A stretch of DNA of 64,000 nt from Erysipelotrichia bacterium (GTDB lineage Bacteria; Bacillota_I; Bacilli_A; Erysipelotrichales; Erysipelotrichaceae): NCBI GenBank assembly GCA_018333955.1, contig JAGXSD010000006.1, forward strand, positions 1-64,000. Direction: 5' to 3'. Positions 60,631 to 64,000 of this stretch are shown piece by piece. How positions within the stretch are numbered: position 1 is the first letter of the stretch; each line of letters starts with the position of its first letter. Both the position numbers and the translations under genes were made by a program. A model generated the notes under the pieces. It worked only from the letters and a program-made list of their open reading frames with translations, had not been told where the DNA came from and made no database searches.

Positions 60631-61367
60631 TGTGTTTCTCCTTTAAATTGTGTATGACTTAAGAACTGAACTGCTCTTGGGGTTGTAGGTTGTGTGAAGA
60701 AAGTTTCACTAGGGGTGACTTCTAGTATTTTGCCTTGATCCATATAAACAATCATATCGGCCACTTCTTTCGCAAAACTCATTTCATGAGTCACTAAGAT
60801 GCATTTTAAACCATCTTTGACTAATGCTTTAATGACTTTAAGTACTTCAATCGTCATTTCAGGATCAAGGGCACTTGTTGGTTCATCAAATAAAACAAGT
60901 TGAGGGCTCATGGCTAAGGTTCGTGCAATACTGACACGTTGTTTTTCACCACCAGAGAGTTGATGTGGATAATTGTTATAGCGATGAGATAATCCCACTT
61001 TATCTAAAGCGACTGAAGCAACGCTAAAGGCTTCTTCTTTACTCATCTTCTTGACTTTGATTAGCGCAAACATCACATTTTCAATGGCTGTTTTGTGTTC
61101 AAAGAGATTGAAGTTTTGAAACACCATCCCCATATTACTTCGTGCTTTACTTAAGTTTTCTTTACTTGCAAAGATATCCACATCATCAATTTTGACATGT
61201 CCTGATGTAGGCGTTTCTAAACCATTTAAACATCGAAGTAAGGTTGATTTGCCACTTCCACTCGAGCCAATAATGGCATACGTTAAATGTGGATCAAATG
61301 TCATAGAGACATCTTGCAAAACATGAGAGTCTTGGAAATACTTATTGAGTTGATTAACGTAAATCAT
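60627..61367 (-). CDS. Amino acid ABC transporter ATP-binding protein (GlnQ-like)
   Basis: 246-residue ATPase. Walker A GSSGSGKS is at 34-41, signature LSGGEKQRVSIARTLA and Walker B LVLFDEPTSALDPEMTIEVL, with the VTHEMSFAKEVAD switch. It belongs to the polar amino acid family (PAAT). It overlaps the permease by 14 bp and the lipoprotein by 4 bp. Confidence 0.93.
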   Translation of the reverse strand: MIYVNQLNKYFQDSHVLQDVSMTFDPHLTYAIIGSSGSGKSTLLRCLNGLETPTSGHVKIDDVDIFASKENLSKARSNMGMVFQNFNLFEHKTAIENVMFALIKVKKMSKEEAFSVASVALDKVGLSHRYNNYPHQLSGGEKQRVSIARTLAMSPQLVLFDEPTSALDPEMTIEVLKVIKALVKDGLKCILVTHEMSFAKEVADMIVYMDQGKILEVTPSETFFTQPTTPRAVQFLSHTQFKGETQ

Positions 61368-62016
61368 AGCGTAACTTCCTTTCGACTACTTTACCAGCAA
61401 TTGATAGTGTTTTTGTTAAGGTATAATATATTAACCCGACAATAATTAAACTTTCAAACGCTCTGAAGGTCGTCCCCGCCACGATCGTATGACGCCTCAT
61501 AATTTCATTCACTGAGATTACCGCAGCTACAGAGGTCTCCTTAATCAATGTGATAAACTCATTGATGATGGCAGGAAGAACATTCTTCGCACCAATGGGA
61601 ATAATGATTCCCACGACGATATCCCATGTGGAGATATTTAATGCTCGTGCAGCTTCAATTTGACCTTTATCAATGGATTGAATTCCAGCTCTGAATATCT
61701 CTGATAAATAGGCTGCGGAATTGATTGAAAAGATGACGAAGGCACTGTGGTAAGCTGTAGGTAGAAATCCTGGAATTACCTGTGGTAGTCCATAATGATA
61801 GAAGAAGAGTTGGAAATAAAGTGGGGTTCCACGAAAGAAATCCACAAATAGAAACAATACTTTTCCAAAAAAACCTTTTTTGCTTGTAATTAATGAAATG
61901 GTAAATCCAAGAATAGAACCAATAAGCGCTGCCACAAGAGCAATCGTTAATGTAACTTGGACTCCTTCAAGAATGTAAGGAATTCGTGGAATAATCCTCG
62001 TAAAATCAATGTTCAT
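61354..62016 (-). CDS. Amino acid ABC transporter permease
   Basis: 220-residue PAAT permease with about five membrane helices. Seen: LEGVQVTLTIALVAALIGSI, DFFRGTPLYFQLFFYHYGLPQ and YLSEIFRAGIQSIDKGQIEAARALNIS, the EAA coupling motif. It is the first gene after the T-box leader, with CGGAGGTGATGTC before the ATG. Confidence 0.92.
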   Translation of the reverse strand: MNIDFTRIIPRIPYILEGVQVTLTIALVAALIGSILGFTISLITSKKGFFGKVLFLFVDFFRGTPLYFQLFFYHYGLPQVIPGFLPTAYHSAFVIFSINSAAYLSEIFRAGIQSIDKGQIEAARALNISTWDIVVGIIIPIGAKNVLPAIINEFITLIKETSVAAVISVNEIMRRHTIVAGTTFRAFESLIIVGLIYYTLTKTLSIAGKVVERKLRYDLR

Positions 62017-62040
62017 GACATCACCTCCGTAAAAAATAAA

Positions 62041-62068
62041 AAATCATCCTTAAACGAAAGGACGATTT
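62041..62068 (-). terminator. T-box terminator hairpin (minus strand)
   Basis: On the minus strand AAATCGTCCTT and AAGGATGATTT pair around TCGTTT with one G-U, followed by TTTTTATTTTTT. It overlaps the 3' side of the antiterminator, as in T-box leaders. Confidence 0.85.
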
Positions 62069-62265
62069 GAATCGTGGTACCACCTTAATTTTGATTAATC
62101 ATAAATATTAATCAACACTTCTTCATAACGCCGAAGTCCGCGAGAGAAGATTTGCCCTTCCCTTACTCCAAAGCACGTTCATGAGTGATATCATCTTGTC
62201 TTTCACCAAATCACAAGTCGCTAGAATGAATCTTGCTCATTACTACTCTTTTTCAATGTAATGAA
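62041..62265 (-). ncRNA. T-box leader of the amino acid ABC transporter operon
   Basis: Leader of about 225 bases read leftward. The conserved T-box AAGGTGGTACCACG is at 62086-62073, followed by the competing terminator. A stem III-type hairpin TTGATTAAT/ATTAATCAA precedes it. Within Stem I a small hairpin CTTGT (62217-62213)/ACAAG (62199-62195) with GATTTGGTGAAAG is visible. The specifier triplet probably lies in the bases after it: ATG (62194-62192, Met) and ATC (62189-62187, Ile) both fit the rule of a following A. It binds uncharged tRNA and stabilises the antiterminator, raising expression of the transporter. Confidence 0.9.
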
Positions 62266-62268
62266 GTT

Positions 62269-62296
62269 ATTATACCCAAGAAAAACAAAGATGCAA
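62269..62296 (-). promoter_or_regulatory. Promoter for the T-box leader (minus strand)
   Basis: On the minus strand TTGCAT (62296-62291), a 16-base spacer and TATAAT (62274-62269). The -35 lies inside the arm of the ribF terminator hairpin. Confidence 0.75.
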
Positions 62297-62312
62297 GTGT
62301 TTTTGCATCTTT
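62287..62312 (-). terminator. Terminator after ribF (minus strand)
   Basis: AAAGATGCAA and TTGCATCTTT pair around six bases; on the minus strand GTTTTTCTT follows. The plus strand side has a stronger T tract but no gene upstream that would use it. Confidence 0.8.
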
Positions 62313-62338
62313 TTTTCATTTTTTGACGTTGTAAACAC

Positions 62339-63259
62339 TTACATTTTAAAATAATCAATCGTTCTTTGCTTATCTTGATGGAGTTGATTAATGAGTTCTT
62401 GAATTGAATTGAATTTCTTTTCATCACGAATGCGATCTAAGAAATGAACGACTAGAGTTTGACCATAGATAGTTTCATTAAATTCCAGGATATATGCTTC
62501 AATGGATACATCATGTTTAGCATTAAAAGTTGGATTGTGGCCAATATTAACCATGGCAGGATATGTCTTGTGATTATGCGTAACTTGCGCAATATATACT
62601 CCAGGAGCAGGAATTAATACATCATCATAGACATCCACATTGGCAGTAGGATATCCAATTGTTCTACCACGTTGATTACCTTGAACAACCTGACCACGCA
62701 CTTGATGAGGTCGAGATAAATATTCATGAGCTAATGCGACATTGCCTTCACTGATTAAGCTTTTTATAAGTGTACTGGAGATTTTATTGTGCTGATCACT
62801 AATTTGATCGATGACACTGACTTCAAAGCAAGATTGTGATTGGGTAAGAAGATGAACATCCCCTTTTCCTTGAAAACCAAATCTAAAATCAAAGCCAACC
62901 ACAAGATGTTTCAAAGGTAATCGACACAGAATGTTTTCGATAAATGAAGCCCCACTTTGTTTAGAAAAATCGAGGGTAAAATTCACAATAAGAAGATAAT
63001 TGAACCCATAAGATTCTAGGAGTTGTTGTTTCAGATAATGAGGAGTCAAATACATGACCTGTTTATGTTGTAATACCGAGGATGGATGAGGAAAGAATGT
63101 AATCATGGCAGTCTTTATCCCCTGCTCCTTGGCAATCAATTTTGTCTTTTCAATAAGTGCTTGATGGCCAATGTGAAGTCCATCAAAAAAACCAATGCAT
63201 GCCACAAAGGATTCACATTCTTGTGGGACTTGATGATCATTAATCACCCATGTTTTCAT
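62339..63259 (-). CDS. ribF: Bifunctional riboflavin kinase / FAD synthetase
   Basis: 306-residue enzyme making FMN and FAD. The N-terminal FAD synthetase has IGFFDGLHIGHQALI (the GxFDGxHxGH nucleotidyl site). The C-terminal riboflavin kinase has GRTIGYPTANV and PAMVNIGHNPTF. It overlaps truB by 20 bp, a usual pair in Firmicutes. It completes the imported-riboflavin route with RibU under the FMN riboswitch at 44566. Confidence 0.95.
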   Translation of the reverse strand: MKTWVINDHQVPQECESFVACIGFFDGLHIGHQALIEKTKLIAKEQGIKTAMITFFPHPSSVLQHKQVMYLTPHYLKQQLLESYGFNYLLIVNFTLDFSKQSGASFIENILCRLPLKHLVVGFDFRFGFQGKGDVHLLTQSQSCFEVSVIDQISDQHNKISSTLIKSLISEGNVALAHEYLSRPHQVRGQVVQGNQRGRTIGYPTANVDVYDDVLIPAPGVYIAQVTHNHKTYPAMVNIGHNPTFNAKHDVSIEAYILEFNETIYGQTLVVHFLDRIRDEKKFNSIQELINQLHQDKQRTIDYFKM

Positions 63260-64000
63260 ACCATAAACCTCTTTTCACTCGATAACCTGTTTCAACTTTT
63301 TCTAATATCGCAAAGGGTTGGTCATCCACTAACACACACACCATTGGTTCACTTGAATCAAGTGATACTATTTTACCATGTAAAATAGGTGTAATGTCAT
63401 CTAAAATCACATAAGGAAAAACAGAAAATAAATCTTTAGGATTTAAGAAATTCAACTCTTCAAGACTTTGTGGGATGTCTTGCGTTTGATCAAGTAATAT
63501 CGATCCATTTCTAATGCGAATAATGTCTGATGTTGTGCCTAGATTATGCGATCGTTTAGCCAATTCAACATTAAGTGAGCGAATATAGCTTCCACTACTC
63601 ACATGCATTTGAAGTGTAATTGAACTTGGTGTCACTTCTATCAACTTTGCATCATAGACGTGCATTGCTTTAACTGGTATATCATTGGGATCAATATTGG
63701 GTTGTTTATATAAGCGTTCACCATCAACTTTAATCGCTGAAACCTGAGGAACACTTAAATGATGAGTTGTGATCATACCCATTATAAGTTGATTCCATTC
63801 ATCAAAAGATAATGATGTAATGGGTTGAGTGTCTAAGATCGTTCCACTTGTATCAAGTGAATGCGTGTGCGTTCCTAAATGAAGCGTAGATTGATACACT
63901 TTAGATTGTCCCATTAAAAAAGGAACGTACTTCGTGGTCGCACCAACACACACGATAAGTACGCCTGTCGCATCAGGATCAAGCGTTCCAGTATGTCCAA
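63240..64000 (-). CDS. truB: tRNA pseudouridine-55 synthase TruB (5' end cut by window edge)
   Basis: Frame open leftward from the window edge: the last codons before position 64000 read GHTGTLDPDATGVLIVCVGATTK, the catalytic TruB core with the nucleophilic aspartate in GTLDPDATG. The later internal start gives only a fragment. Visible: TSLSFDEWNQLI, VSAIKVDGERLYK and SSGSYIRSLNVELAK. The end overlaps ribF by 20 bp. About 40 N-terminal residues lie beyond the edge. Confidence 0.93.
   Translation of the reverse strand, partial: GHTGTLDPDATGVLIVCVGATTKYVPFLMGQSKVYQSTLHLGTHTHSLDTSGTILDTQPITSLSFDEWNQLIMGMITTHHLSVPQVSAIKVDGERLYKQPNIDPNDIPVKAMHVYDAKLIEVTPSSITLQMHVSSGSYIRSLNVELAKRSHNLGTTSDIIRIRNGSILLDQTQDIPQSLEELNFLNPKDLFSVFPYVILDDITPILHGKIVSLDSSEPMVCVLVDDQPFAILEKVETGYRVKRGLWYENMGD

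Noticed and set aside
63240-63953. Internal Met of truB as the true start
   Set aside because: The catalytic GTLDPDATG lies upstream of that Met and the frame stays open to the window edge, so the gene is simply cut.
1-64000. CRISPR array, prophage, tRNA or rRNA genes
   Set aside because: No spaced identical repeats, phage genes, TPsiC-type tRNA signals or rRNA stretches were seen on either strand by eye.

Overview
The window is a compact, low-G+C (by eye roughly 36-38%) Firmicutes-type chromosome segment. Genes have strong AGGAGG-type ribosome binding sites, very short gaps and many 4-8 bp ATGA-style overlaps, and TGA is a normal stop. Gene content and order (phoH..ybeY-dgkA-cdd-era-recO-glyS-dnaG-rpoD-trmK; scpA-scpB-rluB; asp23/nusB-xseA-xseB-ispA-tlyA-recN; comG-pepP-efp) are those of Bacilli and Erysipelotrichia. 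The gene losses inside these clusters, plus import-based acquisition of nucleosides, riboflavin and an amino acid, fit a host-adapted Erysipelotrichia-like organism. That placement is inference from content, not from a database match.

Layout. 1-188 is the start of an IS3-type transposase cut by the window edge. 350-3898 is a BMP-type nucleoside ABC importer (ATPase and two permeases) with no binding-protein gene beside it. 3923-5931 (minus) is a nicotinamide/nicotinate salvage pair. 5977-8455 is a pair of M16 peptidase-like proteins. 8576-10876 holds a short SSB and a thyA-folA operon. 10889-17778 runs from pyrimidine phosphorylase through scpAB, rluB, rsmE, an unknown gene and murE to deoC. 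17906-19397 has a baeRF-like protein and rpsU. 19471-24714 has phoH, a PhoP/PhoR-like two-component system, phoU behind TTAACA repeats, and a convergent Na/phosphate cotransporter. 24823-34978 is a long housekeeping operon series (ybeY to nfo). 34979-41988 has a class B PBP, rpmG, a complete but miniaturised comG pilus operon, pepP and efp. 42085-44522 is an ArsR-type repressor with a P1B metal ATPase. 44566-45298 is an FMN riboswitch with ribU. 45379-50084 has an unknown tail-anchored protein, cmk, der, gpsA, hup and a YugP-like zinc peptidase. 50139-51125 is an unknown secreted protein whose ribosome binding site lies in a hairpin. Everything from 51172 on is on the minus strand: nusB-xseA-xseB-ispA-tlyA-recN-dinB-xerD-deoB, asp23, a T-box-controlled amino acid ABC transporter, and truB-ribF.

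How the genes work together. The nucleoside importer, pyrimidine phosphorylase, phosphopentomutase, deoxyribose-phosphate aldolase, cytidine deaminase and thymidylate synthase cover import, salvage and ribose catabolism of nucleosides. RibU behind an FMN riboswitch plus RibF is a use-imported-riboflavin arrangement. PncA plus PncB salvages NAD precursors. PhoP/PhoR, PhoU and NptA form a phosphate module. The comG operon and a tail-less SSB suggest, without proving, a natural-transformation programme.

No tRNA, rRNA, CRISPR array, prophage or complete mobile element was seen. Most of the window is ordinary core genome. The points most worth a second look are the 30-residue pseudopilin in the comG operon, the substituted EF-P loop tip, the Pho-box repeats, the ribosome-binding-site hairpin before the secreted protein, and the T-box of undecided amino acid specificity.
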